62,310 nucleotides of DNA, taken from contig JAEUUU010000056.1 in the NCBI GenBank assembly GCA_016787345.1, positions 1-62,310 of the forward strand. The letters run 5' to 3'. Below, one piece after another: positions 1 through 9,381 of the stretch (position 1 is its first letter; every line of letters starts with the position of its first letter). The notes under the pieces are model-generated. The model did not search any database, was not told where the DNA came from, and saw nothing but the letters and a program-made list of their open reading frames with translations. The position numbers and the translations under genes were made by a program. Source of the stretch: Saprospiraceae bacterium. GTDB lineage: Bacteria; Bacteroidota; Bacteroidia; Chitinophagales; Saprospiraceae.

Positions 1-220
1 GCACCCGGCCGCCCTCGCGCAGCGAATCATCCCAGACGGTCTCTACGACCTGAATCTTCGGATCGCCGATGCCACGCACGAGGTCGAGTGTTTCGTCGTC
101 GGAACGCCCCACGGCCACGACGAAGTAGTCGCACAGCGGCAGGATGGAGCGGATGGCTTCCACGACCGGGTAGTCGTAAAGCACGGCATTGCGGATGAAG
201 GTAAAACCGGCGACTTTCAT
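1..220 (-). CDS. Glycosyltransferase family 2-like protein, N-terminal part (runs off window)
   Basis: Reading the minus strand from the ATG at 218-220 gives about 73 residues beginning MKVAGFTFIRNAV, then a YDYPVVEAIRSILPLCD stretch, FVVAVGRSDD and a TLDLVRGIGDPKI segment. This matches the N-terminal nucleotide-sugar-binding Rossmann-like part of a GT-A/GT2 family seen in Bacteroidota, where the first strand carries an N of the FxRNA type and an acidic pair ends the third strand. The rest, including the catalytic region, lies left of the window, so substrate cannot be judged. A possible -7 box (TTGCTTTG on the minus strand, 250-257) lies about 30 bases upstream. It diverges from the gene starting at 416. 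Confidence 0.7.
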   Translation of the reverse strand, partial: MKVAGFTFIRNAVLYDYPVVEAIRSILPLCDYFVVAVGRSDDETLDLVRGIGDPKIQVVETVWDDSLREGGRV

Positions 221-415
221 TTCGGGTTGTTGCACGGAGGAGCGGCACGCAAAGCAACGATATTTCTCCGCCTTAGTGAACGATTGGCTAAGTCGATTTA
301 ATCACCTAACGCCGCATATTAAATAAAACAAAGCATCACTTAAGAGATATTCGTTTCTGTTTACTTATTTCTGCATTAACTATACGCATGGTTTCACGAA
401 GCGACATGAAATAGC

Positions 416-3400
416 ATGAAAACTATTTTTTTCATCCATCTGCTTTGCCCTCTGTTTACTCGCATCTGGTTTATCCGGACGACAAGAATAGCCTTGCTTT
501 TATGGAACGTTTCATTGTTTTCTAGCTCCATCAGCGCTCAAATTTTTCAACCTGCGATAACTGGGCCTTATTTTAATGGAACGGCGCCGTTATTTATCCG
601 GGTTTATTTCGTGTATGTCGAATCGCCCGGCGATGCCTGGGCCTCGGCCCTGGGACACGAAACACTGACCGAACGAACTGCCCAATCTTTTAATCTGCTC
701 AACCGGGTTTTCAACCCCTACAACATTTATTTCACCCCCCGGCCGGGTCTCGAGCAGGGATGTTACGAGGTGGCCTATAACTTTGTTTATCAAAGCGATC
801 CGTACGCTTTGACCATCGCCGTCGGCCCTGATGACGCGGCCCCGGTCACAAGTATACCTGGCGAAATTTTACCCACCATTCATTGTTTTGTCGGCGGCAG
901 CGAGGGGGGAGTCCCGGCAAGTAACCTGCCCTACCTGATCCAGATTGTGGGGCATTGTTTCGGGCTGGCCCGTACAGATGCGTACACAACAGCGAATCTT
1001 CAGTACACCGGCCCAACGGCAACCTGTGACTGGGGAGATTGTATTTCTGCATCGACAAACAACCCGGATCATTGCTGTGGCGATTTGATCGACGATACCC
1101 CGGCCCTGTTTCTCCCTTCGGGCGTGGTACAAGCCATGGACGATTGCTGTTGTTCCACCGTCCCTATTGGGGTTGGTATGGACATGCTCAGCAATTACAT
1201 GACTCCAACGACACCGGCGCGTTGCCGCACGAAGTTTAGTCCGGAACAAGTACAACGCATGACGGAGTATTTGTTTTTTTTCAATAGCCCGCTGTCATCA
1301 ATTAAAATCACTCCGACTACATTAAATACGTCGGCCAATTGGGACACCGCGCGTACGATTTATACACCCATAGAAATTCCCCAAGGCGTGACGCTGACCA
1401 TCAATGCGCCGATCGAGTTCATGCCGGGAACCAGCCTGATCGTCAGACGCGGCGGAACTTTGATCATCAACTCCACGCTCACTGCAGCTTGCCGGGGTTT
1501 GTGGGGAGGGGTGTTCGTAGAAGGCAATTCTGCATTTCCGCAAATTGACGAAAACGGTAATTATTCCGACAAACAAGGCCGGATTAGGCTCGCGCAACAA
1601 GGCCTGATCGAACATGCCGTCTGTGGAATCTGTGTAGAAGATTTAATAGCGGGTATTGATGCCGACTTAGGAGGTGGCATTGCAGAGGTGTTTGGGCGTG
1701 TGAGCAACTGCCTGACCGGTATCAGAATCGAAAGATACATCAAAGCACACAACCGTAGCTTACTGACCGGGGCCCGGCTCAGCATTGACGACAATTACCG
1801 GGGGCAAGCGTGGTCGCCCAAACCCGTTCTGGTCGACTTGAAAAAAATAAAGCAAATCAGGATCAATTATACTCTGTTCAGTGACTCCAGGACAAATGCC
1901 ATTGCCAACCCATCGCTGCGCGCCGAAGGATTGTCGGTGGATGATGCCACGTTTTGGGCAACAGGTTGCCATTTTTATGGTTTGGAGAACGGGATTTACA
2001 GTTCAAACTTTACATCAGAAACGGATTACGGATTTTCCAGGGTATTGCGATGTCAGTTCAATAATTGTGTGAAAGGGATTTATTCCATTTTCTCTCCATC
2101 ATTTACTGCTCGGGGTAATAAATTCAAGTTAGACAAGATTGACTATGGTTCGGGTGTTTACATAGGCTCCTTTTTGCCGCCAATGGCCCTTGATCTGGAG
2201 AACAATTATTTCGAGGCCGAACGCAATGGAAATGAAGATTCATTATACGTCTGGGGGGTGAGCTGCTCCAGTCTGGGATCGGCAGAAAATGTGATTCAAA
2301 AAAACCGGTTCAAAGGTATGAGCTATGCTTTTGTCGTTTCGGGAGTGAACGGGAATGATACCGGGCTTCGCTTTTTGTGCAACCAATGCGAAAACAGTTT
2401 GCTAGGTGATTATGTAGTTGACTGGACGATTCGCAAGATTCAGGCGGCCTACGACGAACAGGGCAATCCAGTGGCAACCGGCAATTTATTTTCCGAAGGC
2501 CATCCGGCAGGGTGGTCTTCCTGGTACAACTATGGAGACCCAATCACTTATTACTACGCCGCTCTGCCTCGCCACAACCCGGAGTCGGCGGTGGGCGTTG
2601 ACGCTGTGCTTAGCACGACGCTCAACCCGGATTGCTCCACACAAGGCGTCAATTGTCCCCAGCCTTGTGATTCTATATCGCTTGTGGCGCTCAGCAACGA
2701 ATTCTATCGGCAGCAATCGGCATGGCTCGACAAAAGGTCGCGGTTGGCGCTGTGCTCCAACCCCGATCTTCGGTCGGACCTTGCGGCACAGATTGCCTGG
2801 CACCGCTCTGCCATGGACTGGGCAGGCGGCCGCCTGATGCAGTATTATATTCGCGGAGAAGGGCCTGGCTGGCCCGACTCGGCCAGGGTTTGGGAAGATC
2901 GGTTGATGCGCTACGAATCCGAAGTCCGGCTGGCCCGCCTTGAGTTCTTGAATGGCCATTGGGCGGAATACGACTGGCGTGTCAGCACTCTTCACCAACG
3001 GGTAACACTGGACAGCTTACAAAGTGAAGAGTGGGCCTCTTTTACCGCCTTGCTCCAGGTATTGCGGCCCGCGCTGGAATCCGGCGCCGCCATTTCTGCC
3101 TTACCCTCCGAAGTGCTCGATGAAGTTGAAGAATGGGCAATCACATGTGATGAACCCGGCCGCATCGCCCGGGAGGTTTTGCGGCGAAACCGCCGCCCGG
3201 TATCAAATAAATGCGAAATTCTCCAAATTCCCCATCCTTTGAGCCAAACCGCTCAACCGATCGCAAAATCAATGACCAGGGCTAACGTTTACCCCAATCC
3301 GGCTCGCGAACATTTTCTTATCAGACAATCGGGACAAGGCGGCGGGTCGTCGACATTAACCCTGCTGACACTGCAGGGAATACCAGTGTTACAACAAAAA

Positions 3401-3514
3401 ATTGCTATGGATGAACCGATCCGGGTAAACGGAGTTCCTGCCGGTATCTATTTCTGGGTACTTCATACGCCGGGAAGCCCAAACCAGCAAGGAAAGATTG
3501 TCCTTTTACCCTAA
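416..3514 (+). CDS. T9SS-secreted beta-helix protein with degenerate M43 pappalysin-like domain
   Basis: 1032 residues. A long hydrophobic leader ending near SISAQ (about residue 42) suggests export. Residues about 60-290 follow the M43 pappalysin fold: a GDLIDDTPA segment, paired Cys, and an NYM segment before a helix ending in QVQRM. The zinc motif HExxHxxGxxH is replaced: Q176 and I177 stand where His and the catalytic Glu belong, H180 and G183 remain, and R186 replaces the third His. It is therefore probably not a protease. Residues about 320-690 look like right-handed beta-helix repeats. The last ~80 residues (VYPNPAREHF..., ending GKIVLLP) are a type A T9SS sorting domain, so the protein should be released or anchored at the cell surface. 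Function is unknown; a binding or adhesion role is inference. The ATG at 416 is the first Met before the signal sequence. Confidence 0.8.
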   Translation: MKTIFFIHLLCPLFTRIWFIRTTRIALLLWNVSLFSSSISAQIFQPAITGPYFNGTAPLFIRVYFVYVESPGDAWASALGHETLTERTAQSFNLLNRVFNPYNIYFTPRPGLEQGCYEVAYNFVYQSDPYALTIAVGPDDAAPVTSIPGEILPTIHCFVGGSEGGVPASNLPYLIQIVGHCFGLARTDAYTTANLQYTGPTATCDWGDCISASTNNPDHCCGDLIDDTPALFLPSGVVQAMDDCCCSTVPIGVGMDMLSNYMTPTTPARCRTKFSPEQVQRMTEYLFFFNSPLSSIKITPTTLNTSANWDTARTIYTPIEIPQGVTLTINAPIEFMPGTSLIVRRGGTLIINSTLTAACRGLWGGVFVEGNSAFPQIDENGNYSDKQGRIRLAQQGLIEHAVCGICVEDLIAGIDADLGGGIAEVFGRVSNCLTGIRIERYIKAHNRSLLTGARLSIDDNYRGQAWSPKPVLVDLKKIKQIRINYTLFSDSRTNAIANPSLRAEGLSVDDATFWATGCHFYGLENGIYSSNFTSETDYGFSRVLRCQFNNCVKGIYSIFSPSFTARGNKFKLDKIDYGSGVYIGSFLPPMALDLENNYFEAERNGNEDSLYVWGVSCSSLGSAENVIQKNRFKGMSYAFVVSGVNGNDTGLRFLCNQCENSLLGDYVVDWTIRKIQAAYDEQGNPVATGNLFSEGHPAGWSSWYNYGDPITYYYAALPRHNPESAVGVDAVLSTTLNPDCSTQGVNCPQPCDSISLVALSNEFYRQQSAWLDKRSRLALCSNPDLRSDLAAQIAWHRSAMDWAGGRLMQYYIRGEGPGWPDSARVWEDRLMRYESEVRLARLEFLNGHWAEYDWRVSTLHQRVTLDSLQSEEWASFTALLQVLRPALESGAAISALPSEVLDEVEEWAITCDEPGRIAREVLRRNRRPVSNKCEILQIPHPLSQTAQPIAKSMTRANVYPNPAREHFLIRQSGQGGGSSTLTLLTLQGIPVLQQKIAMDEPIRVNGVPAGIYFWVLHTPGSPNQQGKIVLLP

Positions 3515-3537
3515 CATCCGAAGCCAGCAAACAGAAC

Positions 3538-3570
3538 TTGGCCATTAATACCCCACTTTTCCTACCTTTG
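3538..3570 (+). promoter_or_regulatory. Bacteroidota-type promoter for the GT2 gene
   Basis: TTG at 3538-3540 and a perfect -7 box TACCTTTG at 3563-3570, with close to the usual spacing. Transcription would begin near 3577, about 20 bases before the TTG start at 3599, which supports that unusual start codon. Confidence 0.65.
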
Positions 3571-3598
3571 CCTGCCTTCCAAAAACGGCTTTTCCATC

Positions 3599-4333
3599 TT
3601 GCAGTCCAATTCCGTTCGCCTCCACGTCATCGTACCGTGTTACAACCCGCCAGACGGCTGGGAAGCGGCGCTGGCGGCTAAATTCCTCGATTTCAGACAA
3701 CAAATAGCCGATCTGGCCCCTGAAACGGGACTGATCGTGGTCAACGACGGCTCTCCCCGCAATGCCACCGAAGCAAACTTCGACGCGCTCCGTCGCTTGC
3801 TGCCCGACGTGCAAGTGGTGAGCTACACGGAAAACCGGGGAAAAGGACATGCGCTCCGCCAGGGCGTTGCCGCTTCCGACGCAGGTTATTGTCTGGTGAC
3901 CGACGCCGACTTCCCCTACACGCCCGCCAGTATGCGCCGCATCGTGGAAGTATTGCTCGACAAGGGCGGTATCGCCGCGGGCAACCGCGATACGGCTTAC
4001 TACGAAAAAGTACCGCCGTTTCGCCGCCGCCTGTCCAAAAGCCTGCGCTGGCTGCTCCGAAACGTACTGCAACAACCCATCGACGACTCCCAGTGCGGCC
4101 TGAAAGGTTTCGATCAGGCCGGCAAAGCCGTATTTCTGGAAACTACCATCGACCGCTTTCTCTTCGACCTGGAATTTCTCATGCTGGCCAACGGCCGCGT
4201 ACCGGTCACGCCGGTCTCCGTGGAACTGCGCGAAGGCATCACCTTCAGCAAAGTAGGCAGCAAGATTCTGATGACCGAGGGCGGCAACTTTATGAAACTG
4301 TTTTTGCGCAACCTGTTGCAACTGAAAAATTAA
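3599..4333 (+). CDS. GT2 family glycosyltransferase, polyprenyl/dolichyl-phosphate sugar transferase type
   Basis: 244 residues. The sequence shows LHVIVPCYNPP at the N-terminus, IVVNDGSP (the DGS nucleotide-binding loop), NRGKGHALRQGV (typical of dolichyl-phosphate mannose synthase relatives), the DADFPY metal-binding DxD motif and a QCGLKGF segment where QCGxK is family typical. It lacks C-terminal membrane helices. By family it should move a sugar from a nucleotide donor to a lipid phosphate at the inner membrane. The next gene, four bases on, encodes a GT-C-like membrane protein that could use such a lipid-linked donor; that pairing is inference. The start is TTG, positioned just after a good promoter. 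No in-frame ATG lies further upstream in the open frame. Confidence 0.85.
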   Translation: MQSNSVRLHVIVPCYNPPDGWEAALAAKFLDFRQQIADLAPETGLIVVNDGSPRNATEANFDALRRLLPDVQVVSYTENRGKGHALRQGVAASDAGYCLVTDADFPYTPASMRRIVEVLLDKGGIAAGNRDTAYYEKVPPFRRRLSKSLRWLLRNVLQQPIDDSQCGLKGFDQAGKAVFLETTIDRFLFDLEFLMLANGRVPVTPVSVELREGITFSKVGSKILMTEGGNFMKLFLRNLLQLKN

Positions 4334-4337
4334 CCGC

Positions 4338-6734
4338 GTGGAACACAACCCGTTACAGCAAATCGAAACGACGCTGCACAACCTGGCCTCGCCCCGGCGC
4401 TCGCATACATTTTGGGGCCTGATGCTGCTACTGGCACTGGCAACCGCTCTGATCTGGCTGAAACACGGCGAATGGCTCAAGGCCCCTGGCAACTACCTGC
4501 TGACCGAATCGGGCGACGGCTTCAAAAACTACGCGACCACCATCTGGCACGAGCGCTACGACTCCACCTTCACACATTATGGCGGCATGAATTACCCCTT
4601 CGGCGAACACGTCCTGTTTACCGACAACCAACCGGTGTTCAGCTCCGCCCTGCAATGGTGGGATCGCAATATGTACAACATCGACGGGCGCGCCGCCGAA
4701 GCCCTCAACCTGTTTCAGGTCATCTCGCTCCTGCTCGGCGTGGCGGCCATGTTTCTGCTGCTGCGCAAACTGCACCTGGCCGTCTGGTATGCCGGTCTGG
4801 TCGCCCTGGGTATTGTGTTTTTATCGCCTCAGATCAACCGTTTCGACGGGCACTTCGGCCTTTCCCACACGTTCATTTTTCCAATGCTGCTTTACCTGCT
4901 GTGCCGTTACGAAGAGCGGCAAAGCAGGCGTTACCAGAGCCTGCAGATCGGCGTACTGATCTGGCTGGCCGCGCAGCTGCATTTTTACTATTTCGGTCTG
5001 GCAGCCTTGTTTTTGAGCCTTTACATGGCATATCAGGTGCTTGTAGATCGTTCCTGGCGCAACATCAGGGTGCGTTTTTCGCATTGGGTGGTCATGATTC
5101 TGTTGCCTTTCGCCCTCCTGAACGGCTGGGTGCACTGGTCGGATTTTGCCAGCGACCGGCCCGCCAACCCGTATGGTTTCACCACATATATCGGTTATTG
5201 GGAAGGGGTGTTTTTGCCGTACGAGAATTTTCCGCTGTTTCAGGGGCTGGACAAGTTGCTGACGTCGTGGTTCAATATGCCCATACGTCGGGTCGATTAC
5301 GAGGCCCGCGCTTATGCCGGACTGGTCGTATTTATGTACACCCTTTGGCTGTTGTTTTCGGGCTTCCGGATGTTTTCCAAAAGTTGGGACACCGCCGCCT
5401 ATCACCGCACGCACAAGCGTTATCTGATCGGTATTTTTTCGGCCTCGTTCGCCCTGCTGATCTTTTCCTGCGGCTTTCCGTTTGCCATAAAAGGCATGCA
5501 ATGGATGGTCAATTATTTCGGCCCGCTGCGACAGTTCAGGGGGCTGGGGCGTTTTACCTGGGCTTATTATTATATCGCCAACACCCTCGTTTTTTACGTT
5601 CTCTGGAACTGGGCCATGCGCTTCCGGGGCATTCGCGGCGGCAAATTCCCCTGGTTGGGAAAAGCGGTGATGGGCCTGGCCCTCGCAATACTCGTTTGGG
5701 AGGCCTGGACGATGCAGCGCACCCAGGTGTTGCGCCTCAATCCCAATATTGAAAAAAAGGAAATTGCCGAAAAAGAATATCCCTGGATCGGCAAAGTCGA
5801 CTTTTCACCCTACCAGGGCATCCTGCCCCTGCCCTATTACCACATGGGTTCGGAGAATATCTGGCTGGAGTTCGACGGCGGTTTTTTCAAAAAAATACAA
5901 ACCACGGCCCTGCATACCGGCCTGCCCGACATGGGCGTCAACCTCAGCCGCACTTCCTGCCAGCAAACGGTCAAATCCGTCCAGCTGCCGCTCGAACCCT
6001 GCGAAACGCCCATGATGCTGGGCGAATTGCCCGACAACCGCCCGCTCGCCCTGGTGGTCGACGAGGGCCGTTACGACGAAATGCGCCGCAAACACCAGCA
6101 TTTGCTCAATAAAGCCCGCATGGTGTACGACGGCCCGGGCGTCAAAATCCTGTCTTTGTCGCTCGACAGCCTCCGCGCTTCTGTGCGGGAGAGTCATCGC
6201 GGTGTAGCGGGTTATGTGCAAAGCCGCGGCCAGTATCGTATCGGCCGCTGGATGTCGCCCAAACCTGACACGCGGTTCTATTACCAGTCTTACGATTCGT
6301 TGAGCGCCACCCTCAAAAGTTTTCAGGGTAATGGCGCTTATGCAGGCAATATGGGCGATACAACCTGGCTGTATCATGCGCCCTTGCCCAAGGGCCATCA
6401 CATCATTTCCATGTGGCTGCACATCAACCAGGACCTGGGGATGAATCACGAGATGAAAATTATTGAAAACAGCCTGACCGACGGCCGCGAAATACATTTC
6501 AGCCACGAAGCCCTGCGTTTTCACCTGCGCACGGTGGTCGGCGACTGGGGTTTGTTCGAACTGTCGTTTCAGGTGTACGAGCCCGACAGCCGGCTGCGTA
6601 TCTTTTTGCAAAAACAAGGCGTCAATCAGCCATACTACCTCGATGAACTCCTGATTCGCCCGCTCGATGCGGAACTCGTCCGGCGCGAACCGGGTTGGAT
6701 TATTGCCAATAATTTCTGGTACCGCGAAGAATAG
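4338..6734 (+). CDS. Large multi-pass membrane protein, GT-C glycosyltransferase-like
   Basis: 798 residues with a GTG start four bases after the GT2 stop. The first ~430 residues contain about nine to eleven hydrophobic helices. A polar loop after the first helix has ESGDGFKNY and GGMNYPFGEH, an acidic, conserved-looking external loop of the sort that holds the catalytic Asp in GT-C enzymes. The last ~330 residues are soluble, with a beta-rich section that may be a jelly-roll. It probably acts in the inner membrane with its long domain in the periplasm. I recognise the general type from Bacteroidota genomes but not a named family, so transferase activity is inference from topology and from the neighbouring GT2 gene. 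Confidence 0.65.
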   Translation: MEHNPLQQIETTLHNLASPRRSHTFWGLMLLLALATALIWLKHGEWLKAPGNYLLTESGDGFKNYATTIWHERYDSTFTHYGGMNYPFGEHVLFTDNQPVFSSALQWWDRNMYNIDGRAAEALNLFQVISLLLGVAAMFLLLRKLHLAVWYAGLVALGIVFLSPQINRFDGHFGLSHTFIFPMLLYLLCRYEERQSRRYQSLQIGVLIWLAAQLHFYYFGLAALFLSLYMAYQVLVDRSWRNIRVRFSHWVVMILLPFALLNGWVHWSDFASDRPANPYGFTTYIGYWEGVFLPYENFPLFQGLDKLLTSWFNMPIRRVDYEARAYAGLVVFMYTLWLLFSGFRMFSKSWDTAAYHRTHKRYLIGIFSASFALLIFSCGFPFAIKGMQWMVNYFGPLRQFRGLGRFTWAYYYIANTLVFYVLWNWAMRFRGIRGGKFPWLGKAVMGLALAILVWEAWTMQRTQVLRLNPNIEKKEIAEKEYPWIGKVDFSPYQGILPLPYYHMGSENIWLEFDGGFFKKIQTTALHTGLPDMGVNLSRTSCQQTVKSVQLPLEPCETPMMLGELPDNRPLALVVDEGRYDEMRRKHQHLLNKARMVYDGPGVKILSLSLDSLRASVRESHRGVAGYVQSRGQYRIGRWMSPKPDTRFYYQSYDSLSATLKSFQGNGAYAGNMGDTTWLYHAPLPKGHHIISMWLHINQDLGMNHEMKIIENSLTDGREIHFSHEALRFHLRTVVGDWGLFELSFQVYEPDSRLRIFLQKQGVNQPYYLDELLIRPLDAELVRREPGWIIANNFWYREE

Positions 6735-6739
6735 ACTTT

Positions 6740-7192
6740 ATGCCCGCAAGAAAGCCCAAACAATGGGATACCGTCGCGTTGACTGACGCTGTGAGCAAGC
6801 CAGGTCTCAGACCCGGTCAGGTAGGCACCATTCTTTCCGTTTCGGGCGATAATGAGTACCAGGTGGAGTTTCTCGACGCAAACCGCGACATCCTGCAAAT
6901 CTGCTCATTGCCCGCAGAAGCCTTTCTGGTGTTGCAACTCGATACCGATGCTTTACAAAAGCGCATGGAAGCGCCTGCAACGATCAGGCGTTATCTGAGT
7001 CTGAGCCTGCTGATCCTGGGTTTTGTTTCCATTCTCACGGGTTTGTATCTGGTCGGGCAGAAGGCAGAAGGCACTGCCTTGATCAGCGCCGGGCGCGCGC
7101 AACCGGGTTTTCTTCAAATACCTGCCGACGGATCGATTTTTCATGTACTGGGTCTGCTTTTGATTGGCATCGCTTATTTTTTGAAAAAATAA
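6740..7192 (+). CDS. DUF4926-like domain protein with two membrane helices
   Basis: 150 residues, five bases after the previous stop. Residues about 8-65 (DTVALTDAVSKPGLRPGQVG, then a TIL strand and YQVEFLDANRD) resemble the small beta-barrel DUF4926 domain: an opening VALT segment, a GxxG turn and a final acidic strand. Residues about 85-105 and 130-148 are hydrophobic helices, so the protein is likely anchored in the inner membrane with the small domain in the cytosol. DUF4926 proteins are usually short soluble proteins, so the fusion to a membrane segment is a variation. Function is unknown. It is co-directional and close-packed with the glycosyltransferase pair and the dihydroorotase-like gene. 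Confidence 0.6.
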   Translation: MPARKPKQWDTVALTDAVSKPGLRPGQVGTILSVSGDNEYQVEFLDANRDILQICSLPAEAFLVLQLDTDALQKRMEAPATIRRYLSLSLLILGFVSILTGLYLVGQKAEGTALISAGRAQPGFLQIPADGSIFHVLGLLLIGIAYFLKK

Positions 7193-7207
7193 ACACCTCC
7201 TCACGAT

Positions 7208-8488
7208 ATGCTGCTTTTGATCAAAAATGCCCGCTGTATCACCGCCGAAGGCGAATTGCCCACCCGGCAGGACATCTTGATCCGCGACGGCGTCATTGAA
7301 AAAATGGGAGCCGGGCTGGCGGCCGAACCGGGCGCAACCGTGTGGGATTTCCCCAATGCCTGCGTGTCGCCCGGCTGGTTCGACCTGGGTATTCAGGCCT
7401 GCGATCCCGGTTTCGAACACCGCGAAGACCTGCGCTCGGCTGCCCGGGCAGCAGCGGCGGGCGGATTCACGGCTGTGGCGAACTTCCCGAACACCCAGCC
7501 GGCCCTTCACGGCAAATCGGAAGTGCTTTACGTGCGCAACAAAACCGCCGGTGAAGCCGTCCATTTCCACCCTGTCGGGGCCATTTCGGAAGATGCGGCA
7601 GGTAAAGACCTGGCCGAACTCTACGACATGCACGCCGCCGGCGCCGTGGCCTTCTCCGATGGCGCCAAACCCGTGCAGGACGCCGGACTGCTGCTCCGAG
7701 CCCTGCAATACTGCCAGGCGTTCAACGGGCTGGTCATCAACCACCCGCACCACAAAACCATTGCGCACGGCGGCCAAATGCACGAAGGACTGGTGAGCAC
7801 CAGTCTTGGCATGAAAGGCATACCCGCCCTCGCCGAGGAGATTATGCTGCAACGCGACCTGAGCCTGCTGGAATACGCCGGCGGTCGCATGATGGTCCAT
7901 CTGGTTTCGACGAAAAAAAGTGTCGACATGCTGCGCCGCGCCAAGGCAGCCGGCCTGCAGGTAACGGCATCGGTTGCATTGCTCAACCTTTGTTTTACCG
8001 ACGAGCAAATGAGCGGCGCACAGGCTTTCGACAGCAACTGGAAAGTGCTGCCGCCCCTGCGCAGCGCCGCCGACCGGGCCGCCCTGCGCGAAGGGCTGGC
8101 CGACGGCGCCATCGACCTGGTGTGTACCAACCACAGTCCCTGGGATGAAGAAGCCAAAAACCTGGAGTTTCCCTATGCCGAATTCGGGATGCTCGGCCTG
8201 CAAACCGCCTTTCCACTGTGGCAAAATTATCTGGGCGACCAGTTCAGCCTGAGCGATTTTGTCCGGGTATTTGCCGACGCCCCGCGCCGGGCATTGGGCT
8301 TGCCCGTGCCCGAACTGCGCGAAGGGGCGCCTGCCGAACTAACCGTTTTTGACCCCGATGCCCGCTACACGCTGACCGAGGGCGGCATTTTGTCCAAATC
8401 CAAAAACAGCCCTTTCATCGGCCAGACCCTGCGCGGCCGGGTACTGGGCATCGTCGGCAAAGGGCAGGGGCTTTTAACCTCCCGTTAA
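7208..8488 (+). CDS. Dihydroorotase-like protein, catalytically dead (pseudo-DHOase)
   Basis: 426 residues, full length for class I dihydroorotase of the amidohydrolase superfamily. The framework is intact: N-terminal beta-sandwich, PGWFDLG strand, DPGFEHREDL, GIPALAEEIMLQRDL, HLVSTKKS, PPLRS and a C-terminal beta segment. The metal-binding residues are gone: the HxH of the first strand is G61 and Q63, the substrate Arg is C65, the PHHL segment is ALLNL, and the catalytic Asp of DHAPH is N308 in TNHSPW. Inactive homologues of this kind act as structural partners of aspartate transcarbamoylase in some bacteria, so a role in pyrimidine synthesis as a non-catalytic subunit is plausible but not shown here. 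Another, active dihydroorotase should exist elsewhere in the genome. Confidence 0.85.
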   Translation: MLLLIKNARCITAEGELPTRQDILIRDGVIEKMGAGLAAEPGATVWDFPNACVSPGWFDLGIQACDPGFEHREDLRSAARAAAAGGFTAVANFPNTQPALHGKSEVLYVRNKTAGEAVHFHPVGAISEDAAGKDLAELYDMHAAGAVAFSDGAKPVQDAGLLLRALQYCQAFNGLVINHPHHKTIAHGGQMHEGLVSTSLGMKGIPALAEEIMLQRDLSLLEYAGGRMMVHLVSTKKSVDMLRRAKAAGLQVTASVALLNLCFTDEQMSGAQAFDSNWKVLPPLRSAADRAALREGLADGAIDLVCTNHSPWDEEAKNLEFPYAEFGMLGLQTAFPLWQNYLGDQFSLSDFVRVFADAPRRALGLPVPELREGAPAELTVFDPDARYTLTEGGILSKSKNSPFIGQTLRGRVLGIVGKGQGLLTSR

Positions 8489-8584
8489 AACTTCAGACAA
8501 AATATACCGGGTACTTTCGCGGTTCTATGGCGGTTTTACAACAAAAGCCGCCTTTTTACTATTCAGCATACGACACCCTTTTTC

Positions 8585-9298
8585 ATGAAAAAATTTACCC
8601 TTTCCCTGCTGGTATTCAGCCTTTTATTCACCCTTCCCGCTTGCGAAACCCTGCAAGGCATCGCCGATCAGGTGATGAGCGAACCCAGCCTCGACGAGAT
8701 CGTGCGCGGCCTCAAGGAAGCCCTCACCAACGGCGCCACCAAAGGCGCTGCCGACCTTAGCAAACGCGACGGCTATTTCAAAAGCCCGTACAAAATTCTG
8801 CTCCCCTCGGAAGTGCGCACCGTGACCGATCGCCTGAAAAACGTGCCCGGCTTCGGCAACCTCGAAAACGAACTGCTCGAAAAAATGAACCGCGGGGCCG
8901 AAGATGCTGCCAAAGAAGCCGCTCCGATCTTTATGACGGCCATCCGCGAAATGACTTTTCAGGACGCCACCAACATCCTCATGGGACCCGACAACGCCGC
9001 CACCGAGTACCTGAAAAAGACTACCACGCAACAACTGTACGACAAGTTCAATCCCAAAATCGTCGCATCGCTCGACAAGATCGGCGCCAACGACCTGTGG
9101 CGCAACGCCACCACCGCCTACAACAAAATCCCGCTGGTCACCAAAGTCAATACCGACCTCGACGACTACGTTACCAAAGAAGCGCTGAAAGGCCTGTTCG
9201 GCAAGATTCAGGAAGAGGAGAAAAACATCCGGAAAAACCCCGGCGCGCGTACTTCCGACCTGTTGCGCAAGGTGTTTGCCAAGCAGGACAGGAAGTGA
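8585..9298 (+). CDS. DUF4197 family lipoprotein
   Basis: 237 residues. The N-terminus MKKFTLSLLVFSLLFTLPAC is a lipoprotein signal with Cys20 as the lipidated residue. The body matches DUF4197: DGYFKSPYKILLP, LENELLEKMNRGAEDAAKEA, MTFQDATNILMGPDNAATEY, KFNPKIVASLDKIGANDLW and the C-terminal KNPGARTSDLLRKVF. The domain is helical and its function is unknown. It is the first of two tandem copies; the next gene is the same length and highly similar. A -7-like TACTTTCG at 8512-8519 may be its promoter. Attachment to the inner face of the outer membrane is the usual fate of Bacteroidota lipoproteins. Confidence 0.85.
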   Translation: MKKFTLSLLVFSLLFTLPACETLQGIADQVMSEPSLDEIVRGLKEALTNGATKGAADLSKRDGYFKSPYKILLPSEVRTVTDRLKNVPGFGNLENELLEKMNRGAEDAAKEAAPIFMTAIREMTFQDATNILMGPDNAATEYLKKTTTQQLYDKFNPKIVASLDKIGANDLWRNATTAYNKIPLVTKVNTDLDDYVTKEALKGLFGKIQEEEKNIRKNPGARTSDLLRKVFAKQDRK

Positions 9299-9381
9299 GT
9301 GAGAAATGATGGACGATGAATGATGAATCAACCCTTCATCAACCTTTTATACTTCAAATTAAATAAACAATTACAAAGACT

